A stretch of DNA of 43,148 nucleotides from an uncultured Myxococcales bacterium (GCA_903919145.1 CAIXGW010000208.1:1-43148); one strand, 5' to 3'; counted from the stretch's first letter, positions 1 through 8,554 are shown. Translations and numbers: made by a program. The notes: generated by a model not told the origin, from the sequence alone.

Positions 1-139
1 AGTACCCCAAACCCCAAGTTCGTTCCGGGTTCCGGAACGGACGCGGTTTGGGGTACGGAAAAAGACCCAGCAGTAGGACCCAAGACCTGTGAACAAGAAC
101 CGGGTGTAACCCGGATCGAATTAACGGTCTTGGGTACTA
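1..139 (+). repeat. 140-bp nested-hairpin repeat, copy 1 (cut by window edge)
   Basis: This copy matches the reverse complement of 37881-38020 with about 4 differences over 139 bases. It contains two side-by-side structures. In the first, a perfect 12-bp stem (2-13 with 45-56) encloses an 8-bp hairpin (21-28 with 32-39, loop GTT). In the second, a perfect 10-bp stem (78-87 with 126-135) encloses a 6-bp hairpin (100-105 with 109-114, loop GTA). The two ends form imperfect terminal inverted repeats (TAGTACCCC / TAGTACCCA). A reading frame entering from the left stays open to TAG at 74-76, as in copy 2. The element could be a MITE, a REP-like repeat or a structured 3' element; no coding function is visible. 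Confidence 0.85.
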
Positions 140-274
140 GCGCAGACCAGCAAAGCTGGCACCGCAAAGCCCCCAAATCGGCCCCCCCCACCCTTGCCCA
201 TCCCCCCACCAGCGCGTATCTTCCACGCCGCGCCTTCGCGCTAGCCGTACCCAATTCCCTAGAGGTTTCAGGCC

Positions 275-1114
275 ATGGGCAAGAAGACCAAGACCGGCAG
301 TCTGACCCGTCAGCAGCGCGCAAAGGCGCAGCAGCACCGGTCCAAGCTTGCGCCAAGCAGCGCTCATCCCCGACCCATTGGTGCGCCGCCTGTGCGCGTT
401 GCCACGCCGGACGGCAATTGGACTGTTAACATCGGAGAATTTGACCGCCTGTTGGACAACGCTTCGACGCTGATGGAGCAGGGGCGCATCGACCAAGCCG
501 GTCCCCTGGTGGTCAAAGCCATGGAGGCTGCGCCGCCAGAAACGCCGCTGCGCGCCAAGGCGGCTTGGATGCTGGGCACGCTCTTCGCCATGAAGGAGAA
601 CTGGGCGCACGCCTATTCGTTGCATTCCGAAGCGGTGCGCTTGGATCCGACTCAGCCGGAGTACTGGTTCAACCTGGGCCTTACCTGCTTGAATCGGAAC
701 ATGGTCGCCAATGCGGGGATCGCCTGGACCCGCTGCATGGCATTGGGGGCAGACGCCTACATGACCCGTGTCGTCCAAGAATCGCTGCCCCAGCTGCACA
801 GGGACGCAAGACAGCACTTGGCCGAGCGGCCGCACATGACGCTGGCCACCATGGCCGAGCATGAATTGCTGTACCGGCAAGCGCTGGACACTCTGGATAG
901 GGGCGACGCGGCAACGGCCCACCGCATGTTCCTTCGCTGCACAGAGCTTGACCCGCAGCATCACCGCTCTTGGGGCAACGTCGGCGCGGCTTTGCTGGCG
1001 CTGCGCCAGTTTGAACAGGCGGATGAAGCTTTTGCCCAGGCGCTGGCGATTCAGCCCGACTACGAGTTTGCGCTGCAATGTCGCCAGGACCTGCCAAAAT
1101 TGGCCGCTGGGTAG
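275..1114 (+). CDS. TPR-repeat protein
   Basis: This 279-aa protein has a very basic, polar N-terminus (about 45 residues rich in K, R and Q) and no signal peptide. The rest is alpha-helical with the spacing of tetratricopeptide repeats. The clearest repeats lie at about residues 95-160 (A..W..L....W....Y......A..LDP..P.YW.NLG) and 215-275 (LD..HH.SW.N.G.A....Q...A...F..AL...P.Y..A). TPRs mediate protein-protein contacts, and no partner can be named here. The upstream AGAGG lies somewhat far from the ATG, so the start is moderately supported. The gene is monocistronic: a MITE-like element follows and a long gap separates it from the next gene. Confidence 0.75.
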   Translation: MGKKTKTGSLTRQQRAKAQQHRSKLAPSSAHPRPIGAPPVRVATPDGNWTVNIGEFDRLLDNASTLMEQGRIDQAGPLVVKAMEAAPPETPLRAKAAWMLGTLFAMKENWAHAYSLHSEAVRLDPTQPEYWFNLGLTCLNRNMVANAGIAWTRCMALGADAYMTRVVQESLPQLHRDARQHLAERPHMTLATMAEHELLYRQALDTLDRGDAATAHRMFLRCTELDPQHHRSWGNVGAALLALRQFEQADEAFAQALAIQPDYEFALQCRQDLPKLAAG

Positions 1115-1180
1115 TAGCAGGTGGTCAGGCAGCCTCTGCGCCTGACGGCCCGGCCCCGTCGCGAAAGCGAGCTTCCCTTA

Positions 1181-1466
1181 GAGGGTGTTTATGTTTGAAC
1201 ACTCAAGAGCCAGAGCCGCTCCACGAACAGACTCTGCCGTTTCGTTGGGGTTTTCTACCCGGCTGCTGAAGCAGCGGGCTATCATGGCGCCGTCTGCCTG
1301 CGCAGACGGCCAGACCGGGACGCCCGTGACGACGGGTGGCGCGATGGTCGCCCGCCATTGATTGGCTGGGCGAATTCTGTGCTGTGCAAGCCACACGGCG
1401 CGCAATGGCTGGCTAACCTCGAAGCCGCGCCCACCGACTGTGCGGAGATGTTATGTAAACACCCTC
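1181..1466. mobile_element. MITE-like element with 11-bp TIRs and TTA duplication
   Basis: The ends are perfect 11-bp inverted repeats, GAGGGTGTTTA at 1181-1191 and its complement at 1456-1466. Both are flanked by TTA (1178-1180 and 1467-1469), as expected for a 3-bp target duplication. The 286-bp interior has no credible gene. It contains a perfect 9-bp hairpin (GCCGTCTGC / GCAGACGGC) near 1288-1309. TNA-type 3-bp duplications are known for parts of the IS5 family, so a non-autonomous IS5-related element is a reasonable guess, but no transposase is present to confirm it. Confidence 0.65.
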
Positions 1467-1469
1467 TTA

Positions 1470-1898
1470 CGTAGGGGAAGTTGACTATCGCGCCGACCCG
1501 CGCCGGCCGCAGCGCCACCTGCGAACAGCGGTCATGGCCACGCCCTGTCTGACCCCAAGCACCGGAGCTATCGTTCGTGGAATCATAGCAGTAGCTGCAG
1601 CCGGCGGTAGAATTCAATTGGATTGTAATCTACCGCCAGAACACGGGCAAGCTTGATTTTCAGTGCTTTCTTGGCAGCGGCCGGCTGCTGCCCGCTGGCC
1701 CAAGGGCGGGTGGACGCCCCGCTTGGCGCGCCTCTTGACGCGGCGGGCCCGACACCGATGATGTCGCCCTCTGCAGGAGGACCGGAGGAGGGCGTTCGGT
1801 CTTCGCGCAGTCGGTCGCAGCGAACCGTGTCCGTGCGGCAGCAGCACGAAGTTCAAGCGATGCTGTGGAATTTGACGCATGCAAAATGGGGAGTGCAC
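1470..1898. other. Intergenic region without a supported gene
   Basis: This gap before the pRiA4b-type gene holds no convincing coding sequence. An open frame runs upstream from the next gene to 1653, but its composition is unlike the protein and the better start is at 1899. The only notable structure is the hairpin or operator-like palindrome at 1603-1637. Confidence 0.5.
1603..1637. promoter_or_regulatory. 35-bp palindrome with AT-rich centre
   Basis: Perfect 9-bp arms (GGCGGTAGA at 1603-1611, TCTACCGCC at 1629-1637) flank a 17-nt AT-rich centre in otherwise GC-rich DNA. It lies 260 bp upstream of the start at 1899. It could be a regulator-binding site or an RNA hairpin. No T-run follows, so a simple intrinsic terminator is unlikely. 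Confidence 0.4.
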
Positions 1899-2921
1899 AT
1901 GAAGTTGACAGGAGAACAAGCGCTTGCCCGTGTCACTCGGCACAGTTACCCCGGTGCTGATGAGATCGACAGCGCGGCAAGGCTGGCGGGGCCAGGTACA
2001 CTGGTCACAGCTGCGTTGGACCGGGCCCTCGATCCAAGTACGCGCCGCCTCTCGTTTGCACTGGTGTCCGTCATCCACTGCTTGGGCATGACGGCCGACC
2101 AGCGCGACCGCCTGCAGGCGTCGTGGCGATCGCAGAAGGATCCGCTATCCATAAAGGCTTTGACGTTGCTAGATATCCTCCTGACGGATGGTTCGGTTGA
2201 GGCTGTGCGGCTGGCCCGGTCGCTCCCCGCGGCCCAGGCTCGGGCGTGGTTGGAAGGAGGCTCGTTTCTTCTGCACCAACTCCACGCAAAGCGCCCGGCC
2301 AGATTAGACCAGGTCATGCAGGCCTGTGCTGCCCGCGCAGAGACGCGCGACCCGCCGCGGCAAAGACCGGCGATCCCTGCGGGAATGCATCGAGTCTACA
2401 GGGTGACTGCCACCTTGGTCGATGCTCCGCAGCTGACGACGCGCGAGTTTCTGCTCGCGGAGGATGCTTCCTGGGATGACCTGCACGACGCCATCCAAGA
2501 CGCGTCCGCAAGCTGGGAGCGTGACCACCTGTGGGCGGTGTACCAGGCCTCCAGAATCATCGCTGTAGGTGATGGCTCCGGCGTGGCAGGCCCGCAAGCC
2601 TGCGTCGCCGACGTTGTCGACACTGGAAAGCGCCAATTTATCTATCGGTACGATTTTGGCGACAACTGGAAGGTGGCGGTCTCCTTCGCTACGAAGCCGT
2701 TGTTGCAGGCCGAAGCTTGGGAGCGCCATCTGGTGTCAGGTCAAGGCGCGTTCCCACCAGAAGATTGCGGCGGCATTGGCGGCATGTATCGGCTAACCAT
2801 GAAGTTTCGGGCATCCGATGGCAACTTCGCCGAGGGCTACGAGGAGGACTGGCGCTGGAATCCCGACGCCTTTGACCTTGCCGCCGTCAAGGCGCGCTTC
2901 GATCGGCCGCGCTGCGGATGA
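1899..2921 (+). CDS. Plasmid pRiA4b ORF-3-like family protein
   Basis: The protein is 340 aa when started at the ATG preceded by GGGGAG six bases upstream; an in-frame extension back to 1653 exists but lacks a good ribosome site. The C-terminal half carries the pRiA4b ORF-3 fold signature. A YRV.ATL.D segment is followed by a helix with WDDLHDAIQ, then YRYDFGDNWKVAV and the motif PPEDCGG (about residues 170-335). The N-terminal 160 residues are helical and unrecognised. The family is common on plasmids and in accessory DNA, and its molecular function is not established. It stands alone, 165 bp before the kinase gene. Confidence 0.75.
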   Translation: MKLTGEQALARVTRHSYPGADEIDSAARLAGPGTLVTAALDRALDPSTRRLSFALVSVIHCLGMTADQRDRLQASWRSQKDPLSIKALTLLDILLTDGSVEAVRLARSLPAAQARAWLEGGSFLLHQLHAKRPARLDQVMQACAARAETRDPPRQRPAIPAGMHRVYRVTATLVDAPQLTTREFLLAEDASWDDLHDAIQDASASWERDHLWAVYQASRIIAVGDGSGVAGPQACVADVVDTGKRQFIYRYDFGDNWKVAVSFATKPLLQAEAWERHLVSGQGAFPPEDCGGIGGMYRLTMKFRASDGNFAEGYEEDWRWNPDAFDLAAVKARFDRPRCG

Positions 2922-3086
2922 AGCGGGTCGGGTCACCGTCGCCGAACGTCGCAGCCTGGTCGCCGCAGGCGAGGCGCCCAACCCACCGGGCCCAACCTGC
3001 CCCGTAGGCAAGCCGCGCGGAGGCGACTAGGATGGCGCCGCGGTCGCCGTCCATCCCGGTGGTCGCGGCGATGGAGAGGGGGGCCG

Positions 3087-5396
3087 ATGCCTAAGACCAC
3101 ACGCTCGCTAGCCAATCCCATTGCGGCGCAGCTGTCGACCCTGCGCCATGCCGAGCACCTGCTGGCCGAGGCCGAAGAACTGGGCCACATGGGCGCCTGG
3201 GAATTCGACATCGACACGCTGGAGCAAGCCTGGACCGACGGGGTGCGCAAGATCCACGAGGTCGCGGGCGACTACCGCCCAAGCGTCGCCGATGGGATTG
3301 CGTTCTACACCCCGGCGTCGCGTCCGGTGATCGCGGCCGCGGTGCAGCGCGCCATGGAGCTGGGCGAGCCGTTTGACGTCGAGCTCGAGATCACCACCGC
3401 CAAGGGCAACCTGCGCACCGTTCGGGCGATCGGCGCCCGCGACCTGGAGAGCCGGCGGGTCCACGGCTTTTTTCAAGACATTACCGAGCGCACCCGCGCC
3501 GCCCAGGCCTTGGAGCGCAGCGATCGCCGCTATCGGACCATCCTGCAGTCGGCGATCGACGGCTTTGTGGTGCTCGATCTGCTGGGGCGGCTGGTCGATG
3601 TCAATGCGGCGTACGCCAAGATGCTGGGGTACAGCGAAGACGAACTGCGGCGGCTCAGCATCTCTGAGTTGGAGGCTGTTGAAAGCCATGCAGAACTGCT
3701 GGAGCACATCGAACGGGTCCGCCGCTGTGGTGCCGACCGGTTTGAGACCAGGCAGCGGCGCAAAGACGGCAGCCTGATCGACCTTGAGGTCAGCATTCAC
3801 TACAGCGTGATCGAGCAGCCAGAGCTGATTTGCTTTGTCCGCGATATCTCGGAGCGCAAGCACGCCGAAGAGGCCCTGAGCCAGACCCGCGAAGTGTTGC
3901 GCAAAAGCGCGCGCTTGGCCCAAGTCGGCGGCTGGGAGCTGGATGTAGAGACCATGGGCCTGTTCTGGTCCGAAGAGACGTACCGCATCCACGACCTGGA
4001 CCCCAGCTTTGCCCCAACGGTCGAGAAGGCGATTGGCCTGTATGTGCCCGAGCATGCGCCGATCATCAGTGCGGCGGTGGGTGCGGCGATCGATCATGGC
4101 ACGCCGTTTGACCTGGAATTGGCCATCGTGACGCCAAAGGGCGAGAGCCGCGACGTGCGGGCAGTGGGCGACGCCGAGCAAAAGGACGGGCGCACCGTCA
4201 AAGTCCGCGGGGTGTTTCAGGACATTACCGCGCGCAAAGCCACCGACGCCGAGCTGGTCAAGATGCAAAAGCTTGACTCGCTGGGCACACTGGCCGGTGG
4301 GATTGCCCATGACTTCAACAACCTCTTGACAACGATCCTGGGCAACCTGTCGCTGCTGCGGGCGACGGGCGCGCTGAGCGTCGATGCCAAGGAGATGGCC
4401 AAAGAAGCCTCAGACGCCTGCAAGGTGGCGCGCGGGCTGGCCCACCAGCTGCTGACTTTCGCCAAGGGCGGCGAGCCGGTGATGCACCGCGCGGACCTGC
4501 GGCCGCTGCTGCGCGAAGTGGCGGCGTTTGCTTTGCGGGGCGCGACCACGCGCTGCGTGCTGGAGCTGCCCGACCACCCGCTGGCGGTGTGGATCGACAA
4601 GGAGCAGATCGCCCAAGTGGTGCAAAACCTGATCCTCAACGCCACCCAGGCCATGCCAGACGGCGGCGAGATCGCCGTGCGCACTTCGCTGGTGACCCTG
4701 GCTGAGCGCGAGCTGCCGCCGCTGGCTGCAGGCAGCTACGTGCGCATCACGGTCCGCGACCACGGTGTGGGCATCGACCCCGGCCACCTGTCGCGGATTT
4801 TTGACCCCTACTTTACCACCAAGCCGGCGGGGCGCGGGCTGGGGCTGGCGGTGTGCCACTCGATCATTGCCGGCCACGGCGGCGACATCCGCGCCGAGTC
4901 ACAGCTGGGCGCTGGGGCTACCTTCACCGTCCACCTGCCGGCGCTGGACCAGCTGACCCTGGCCGAGCCACCAGAGCCCGCAGTGCTCATCCACGGCAGA
5001 GGGCGGGTGCTGGTGATGGACGACGACCCCAGCATTTGCATTGTGCTGCGGCGAATGCTTGGGCGGCTTGGCTATGAGGTAGAGACGGTGGCAGAGGGGC
5101 AGGCGGCGCTGGTGGCCTACGTGCAAGCGACCGCGGCCGAGCGGCCCTTTGATTTGGTCATCATGGACCTCACCGTGCAGGGCGGCATGGGTGGCAAGGC
5201 GGCCATCGCCGAGCTGCGCGCCATTGACCCTGAGGTCAAAGCGATTGTCGCCAGCGGCTACGCCCAAGACCGGGTTCTGGCAGAACACCGCCAGCATGGG
5301 TTTGCCGCCGTTCTGGCCAAGCCGTTTTCGCTGGAAGACGTCTCGGCGGCGGTGGCCAGCGTCCTGGGCGGCGGGCAGGCGGATTGGCGTGGGTAG
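3087..5396 (+). CDS. Hybrid PAS sensor histidine kinase with receiver domain
   Basis: This 769-aa soluble protein has no membrane segment. Three PAS-type modules lie at about residues 25-135, 147-260 and 275-385. Modules 1 and 3 resemble each other (both start LG.MG.WE.D / QVGGWELDVE and end GVFQDITxR), which suggests internal duplication. The dimerisation/phosphoacceptor box follows (LAGGIAHDFNNLL, His408). Next come an HATPase domain with N, G1 and G2 boxes (NLILNATQAM, DHGVGIDPG, GRGLGLAV) and a C-terminal receiver with Asp694 in IMDL. It should autophosphorylate on His408 and relay phosphate to its own receiver. The output partner is not adjacent. A GGAGAGGGGGG stretch upstream supports the ATG. 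Confidence 0.93.
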   Translation: MPKTTRSLANPIAAQLSTLRHAEHLLAEAEELGHMGAWEFDIDTLEQAWTDGVRKIHEVAGDYRPSVADGIAFYTPASRPVIAAAVQRAMELGEPFDVELEITTAKGNLRTVRAIGARDLESRRVHGFFQDITERTRAAQALERSDRRYRTILQSAIDGFVVLDLLGRLVDVNAAYAKMLGYSEDELRRLSISELEAVESHAELLEHIERVRRCGADRFETRQRRKDGSLIDLEVSIHYSVIEQPELICFVRDISERKHAEEALSQTREVLRKSARLAQVGGWELDVETMGLFWSEETYRIHDLDPSFAPTVEKAIGLYVPEHAPIISAAVGAAIDHGTPFDLELAIVTPKGESRDVRAVGDAEQKDGRTVKVRGVFQDITARKATDAELVKMQKLDSLGTLAGGIAHDFNNLLTTILGNLSLLRATGALSVDAKEMAKEASDACKVARGLAHQLLTFAKGGEPVMHRADLRPLLREVAAFALRGATTRCVLELPDHPLAVWIDKEQIAQVVQNLILNATQAMPDGGEIAVRTSLVTLAERELPPLAAGSYVRITVRDHGVGIDPGHLSRIFDPYFTTKPAGRGLGLAVCHSIIAGHGGDIRAESQLGAGATFTVHLPALDQLTLAEPPEPAVLIHGRGRVLVMDDDPSICIVLRRMLGRLGYEVETVAEGQAALVAYVQATAAERPFDLVIMDLTVQGGMGGKAAIAELRAIDPEVKAIVASGYAQDRVLAEHRQHGFAAVLAKPFSLEDVSAAVASVLGGGQADWRG

Positions 5397-5422
5397 CAAG
5401 AGGCGACCCGGTGCAGGGGCCA

Positions 5423-5476
5423 GCGCCCAAGACCGCTCATTCCATCCGGGGTGCGCCGGGTTGGGGTCGTGGGTGC
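5423..5476 (+). repeat. Degenerate half-copy of the 140-bp repeat
   Basis: This copy begins GCGCCCAAGACCG and continues with ATTCCATCCGGGGTGCG. It aligns with the right-hand structure of the 140-bp element. Architecture is kept despite divergence: an outer 12-bp stem (5423-5434 with 5465-5476, one mismatch and one wobble) encloses a CCGG/CCGG hairpin (5446-5449 with 5456-5459). It lies 26 bp after the kinase stop codon, a position that suits a 3'-end element. Confidence 0.55.
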
Positions 5477-5604
5477 GAGTCGGGCGCGCAGATTCTCTCA
5501 ACAGTGCAGGCTGCCGGACTTTGCGCAGGGTTGCGCGTTGCCGGCCCTCTGGGTGCGCGCTACACTGAATTCTGGCGCCGCAACGTCGGCGTGTCGAGAC
5601 GCCG

Positions 5605-5940
5605 GTGACCACAACCGTGAGCCAAAGCCGACCCCTGTGGGCCCCTGGCGTCGTGCTGGATCTGGCGCTGCTTGCCCAAGTTGTGCGGCGGGTGCTGGCG
5701 GGCGTGCCGGCTGAAGTCCTGCTGTTTGGCTCTCAGGCCCGCGGCGACGCTGGGCCCCACTCGGACATTGACATCGCCGTCCGCGGCACTCAGCGGTTGC
5801 CGCACGAAACGCTGGTCGCCCTGCGCGCCGCCCTTGAGGAGTCGAACATGGTCAGGCGCGTCGACGTCGTCGATTGGTGGGCGGCAAGCCCTGCGCTGCG
5901 GTCCACCATCGAACGGGAGGGCGTACAGTGGCTAACGTAG
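5605..5940 (+). CDS. MNT-type nucleotidyltransferase (HI0073-like antitoxin)
   Basis: This 111-aa minimal nucleotidyltransferase has the GS...SDID motif (GSQARGDAGPHSDIDIAV at about residues 46-63). The motif supplies the phosphate-binding GS and the metal-binding DxD. It starts with GTG. Its 3' end overlaps the GTG of the next gene, as usual in HEPN/MNT pairs. In this type of toxin-antitoxin module the MNT protein counteracts the HEPN RNase, in studied cases by nucleotidylating it. The assignment to antitoxin is by family and gene order. Confidence 0.82.
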   Translation: MTTTVSQSRPLWAPGVVLDLALLAQVVRRVLAGVPAEVLLFGSQARGDAGPHSDIDIAVRGTQRLPHETLVALRAALEESNMVRRVDVVDWWAASPALRSTIEREGVQWLT

Positions 5941-6341
5941 TGCGGCGGTTCGAGCAAGCGCGGCGGGCGCTGCAGTCGCTGAACGAAGTCCTGGCCATGC
6001 CGCCGTCAGCGGTGGTGCGAGACGCGGCCATTCAGCGGTTTGAGTACAGCGTTGAGACGACGTGGAAATTTGCCCAGGCCGCACTACAAGCCGCCGAACA
6101 GTTGGAATTGGCTTCGCCGAGGGCGGTGGTGCGAGCGTGTCATGAACGTGGAATAATAAATGAATTCAATGTGAGGATGTTGTTTGCCGCGCTGGATGAC
6201 CGCAATCTGACCGTGCATACCTATGACGAAGCGCTAGCAGCGGAAATCTTCGAACGGCTTCCCAAACACGCCTTTCACCTGCGGGCGTGGCAAGATGGCA
6301 TCGCTGACTATGGCGAGCGCGAGGGCGTGCCCCTGGAGTAA
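5928..6341 (+). CDS. HEPN-type protein, HI0074 family (toxin partner)
   Basis: The protein is 137 aa and helical, with the HI0074/NTase substrate-binding pattern: RDAAIQRFEYSVETTWKFA, then SPRAVVRACHERGII, then DDRNLTVHTYDEALA. RNLTVHTY fits the HEPN RX4HXY RNase motif. I chose the GTG at 5928 because GGGAGG sits upstream and translation overlaps the MNT gene by 13 bases. The pair is most likely a type VII-like toxin-antitoxin module. A second, unrelated-looking HEPN/MNT pair lies at 33827-34454. Confidence 0.82.
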   Translation: MANVVRRFEQARRALQSLNEVLAMPPSAVVRDAAIQRFEYSVETTWKFAQAALQAAEQLELASPRAVVRACHERGIINEFNVRMLFAALDDRNLTVHTYDEALAAEIFERLPKHAFHLRAWQDGIADYGEREGVPLE

Positions 6342-6375
6342 GGGTTTGTTTACCCAGGAAAGGTGAAGCACCCTC

Positions 6376-7599
6376 TCAATACCCCGCCTGAACCCCCACG
6401 CCAAACAGCCCGACCTTGCGCTCGCCGGCGTCCACCGGGTCGTTCTTGTCTCGGCCGTCAAAGCGCATGTCAAAAAGCTCAGACTCCCAGCGGACCACCA
6501 CCCCAAAGCCCGGGCCCAGCCCCACAAACAGCTGAGAGCCCCAGCCGCGGTTCAGCAGCCCAGAGGTGTCGCCCAGCCAGCCGGTCAGGATCGCCGGAAA
6601 GCGCTGGCTCATGCGCAGCTCTACCCGTGCTGTGGGGTGCACCGCCGCCCGCGCCCCGGCCACGCCGCCCGCCCGCCGGTAGCGATAGCGCGCATCTCCG
6701 CCCAGCAGCACGCCAATGCGCGGGGTGCGCACCCCCACCAGCAGCTGGTAGCCCAGGCCCAGGCCCAAGGCGCCGCCGACCTCTTCGGCCTCTGCTATCG
6801 GGTACACGTAGGTGGGCGAGGTGGTCCCGCCCAGCCAGATGGACCAGCGGGCGCTGTCCATGGCGGTCAGCCCGTCGCCCTCGGCACTGCGGGTCAGCAG
6901 CGCGTGATCACTGCCCAGGCCCAGAGTCAGCCCCTGGCGCGGCGACTGGTACGGCACATCGCCAAAGGAGGCAAAGTCAAAGCCCATGTGCATGCGGGCG
7001 GTCGAGAAGCCGCGCTCGATGCCGTCCGTAAACAGCTCGTCCTCGCCGTAGCGCCGCCGACCGCGGCCACTTGGGCCCAGGGCCTTTTGGACGGTCGCGT
7101 CGTCGATGGGCTCGCTCCTGTCACCGGCCAGCGCCAGCGCGTAGGTCTTTGGCTCCAGACCGAAATTCGCCGCCAGCCACTGCAGCGTCTCGCTCTGACC
7201 GGCGCTCACGTGCTCGGCCAGCAGCAGCAGCTCCGCCGCCGCCCGCGGGTCCGCAGACGCCCGCGCTGCCTGCAGATACGCGGCAATGCGCTGCGGGGCC
7301 ATGGTCGCAACTGCCGCACCCTTGGCGGCATCCGCCAGGCGCGCCACGGCGACGGCCCGGGCGGTCGAGGGGGTGAGGCGGGGGCCAAAACTCTTGTTGC
7401 CGTGGGGCCATCGATAGGCCGTGTCGCTCACGTCGCCCGTCACGCTGCGGCGCACCCGCTCAGTCTTGGCGCCAGCGGTGATGTCGACGTCGGCGCTTAG
7501 CTCGTAGAACAGCCGCCGGGTCGTGACCAGCACCACGTACTCTTTTGCGGCGCGGTCCACCGCGGCGGGGGGCCGTGCGCAACGGACACAGACCCGCAA
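6376..7599 (-). CDS. Outer-membrane-like protein, probably 5'-truncated by a repeat
   Basis: About 400 aa. The C-terminal 220 residues have alternating hydrophobic strands and glycine turns and end in a typical beta-barrel tail (VGLFGVGVQAGY). The middle is an Ala-rich helical segment (residues 80-150). No signal peptide is visible, and the extreme N-terminus (MRVCVRCARPP from a TTG) is encoded by dispersed repeat B (7571-7711). The real gene probably once began further upstream, and the repeat replaced its 5' end. The protein may no longer be exported or expressed. The function is unknown; a porin-like or surface protein is the best description. Confidence 0.55.
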   Translation of the reverse strand: MRVCVRCARPPAAVDRAAKEYVVLVTTRRLFYELSADVDITAGAKTERVRRSVTGDVSDTAYRWPHGNKSFGPRLTPSTARAVAVARLADAAKGAAVATMAPQRIAAYLQAARASADPRAAAELLLLAEHVSAGQSETLQWLAANFGLEPKTYALALAGDRSEPIDDATVQKALGPSGRGRRRYGEDELFTDGIERGFSTARMHMGFDFASFGDVPYQSPRQGLTLGLGSDHALLTRSAEGDGLTAMDSARWSIWLGGTTSPTYVYPIAEAEEVGGALGLGLGYQLLVGVRTPRIGVLLGGDARYRYRRAGGVAGARAAVHPTARVELRMSQRFPAILTGWLGDTSGLLNRGWGSQLFVGLGPGFGVVVRWESELFDMRFDGRDKNDPVDAGERKVGLFGVGVQAGY

Positions 7600-7711
7600 G
7601 GGCGGCGTGCGACGCCGGTTTGGGCGCCAACGCCTTGAGTTTAAGCACCTCCTCCGTTGCCCAAACTCGTGGCCGGGTCGCCGCAGGCGATGCGCCCTAG
7701 ACCAGAGCGTC
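7571..7711. repeat. Dispersed repeat B, copy 1
   Basis: About 141 bp match 8716-8856 in direct orientation with roughly nine mismatches. This copy lies between higA and the outer-membrane-like gene. It supplies the last codons and stop of higA (GACGCTCTGGTCTAG on the minus strand) and the first codons of the truncated gene. Confidence 0.8.
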
Positions 7712-8044
7712 CGCAGAAATACCCAGCCTTTTACGCAACCTGCGGATCATAGGCAGGGTCAGCGGCCGCTTGCGGCTCAGCACCTCAGACACGCGCGATC
7801 GACTGCCCAGCAGCGGCTCCAAGTCCTTGCGCGTCAAGCCCATCTGCTCGATGCGAAAGGCGATCGCCTCTACCGGGTCGGCTTGGCCAATCGCATGGTG
7901 GCGGGCCTCATAGGCATCGACCAGGGTGACCAGCACGTCGAGTTCATCGGCCGCTGCGCCGCTGGGATTGGCCGACCACAGCGCCTCAATCCGCGCCAGG
8001 GCTTGGGCGTGATCGGTGTCGTCGCGAATGGGTCGAATATCCAT
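7697..8044 (-). CDS. higA: HigA-family antitoxin (HTH)
   Basis: This 115-aa protein is of the HigA/COG5499 type. Its N-terminal half carries the family pattern (LDVLVTLVDAYEARHH at about 35-50, then DPVEAIAFRIEQMGL). The C-terminal half is a helix-turn-helix (TRKDLEPLLGSRSRVSEVLSRKRPL, about 71-95). It neutralises HigB and represses the operon. It lies 22 bp downstream of the toxin gene, the normal higBA order. Its last four residues (DALV) and stop fall in repeat B, so the C-terminus may be slightly altered. Confidence 0.9.
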   Translation of the reverse strand: MDIRPIRDDTDHAQALARIEALWSANPSGAAADELDVLVTLVDAYEARHHAIGQADPVEAIAFRIEQMGLTRKDLEPLLGSRSRVSEVLSRKRPLTLPMIRRLRKRLGISADALV

Positions 8045-8066
8045 ACGTTTCCTCCGCTGCGCTGCC

Positions 8067-8363
8067 TTAGAGCGCCCGCACGTCCAGCGCGTCGTACTCG
8101 GCATGGGTGCCAACAAACTTGATGTACACCGCTTGGCCGCTGAACCAAACCTTGGCGACGAGCCGATATTTGTTGCCGCCGATGTTGAACACCACGCGTT
8201 CGGCGTCCACCACGCTGGCGTGCGGGTAGCGGGCCTTGAGGTCGGCCATGCCCGTCCACCCCGCAAGACTGACCTCGCCAAACCAAGCCTTTAGCGGCTG
8301 CTCGGCGTCGGCGTGGCCGGCTTGCCAGAAATCTTGCAGGGTTTTTCGGGCGATGACGCGCAT
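8067..8363 (-). CDS. higB: HigB-family mRNA interferase toxin
   Basis: This 98-aa RelE-like toxin is of the HigB_toxin family. It shows the N-terminal RVIARKTLQDFW, the W..MADLK..YP.A segment, the core strand RVVFNIGGNKYRLVA and the C-terminal VYIKFVGTHAEYD. HigB toxins cleave translated mRNA on the ribosome. The length is that of an intact family member. It is the first gene of the operon and has a visible promoter and operator upstream (8395-8430). Confidence 0.92.
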   Translation of the reverse strand: MRVIARKTLQDFWQAGHADAEQPLKAWFGEVSLAGWTGMADLKARYPHASVVDAERVVFNIGGNKYRLVAKVWFSGQAVYIKFVGTHAEYDALDVRAL

Positions 8364-8394
8364 GAACCCGGCACCGTCCCCAGCGCTCCCGGGG

Positions 8395-8430
8395 TGGGAA
8401 CAATCTAGCGTGTTCCCATAGTGGGATCAA
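8395..8430 (-). promoter_or_regulatory. higBA promoter with overlapping operator
   Basis: On the minus strand, TTGATC (8425-8430) and TAGATT (8402-8407) are separated by exactly 17 bp, a good sigma-70-type promoter. A perfect 7-bp inverted repeat (TGGGAAC at 8395-8401, GTTCCCA at 8412-8418, 10-bp spacer) covers the -10 element and reaches into the spacer. It sits 32 bp upstream of higB. This is the expected place for HigA autorepression; binding itself is inferred. Confidence 0.65.
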
Positions 8431-8554
8431 GGTGCAGGGCAAGCCAGTTTGCCCTTGGGGAGGGCTGGGGGGCCACGGGGTGTGCGGCCGGCTGGCGACC
8501 TCCGGCACTGGCGGGTCAGTGGGCCGTCCGGTCCAGATGCGCTATTTTCTTGGG

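Noticed and set aside
1653-1898. In-frame 82-residue extension of the pRiA4b-type protein
   Set aside because: The composition is unlike the protein, no good ribosome site is present, and ATG 1899 has GGGGAG at proper spacing.
6342-6375. Terminator between the HEPN gene and the outer-membrane-like gene
   Set aside because: The only stem (GGGT/ACCC) is too short and lacks a T-run.
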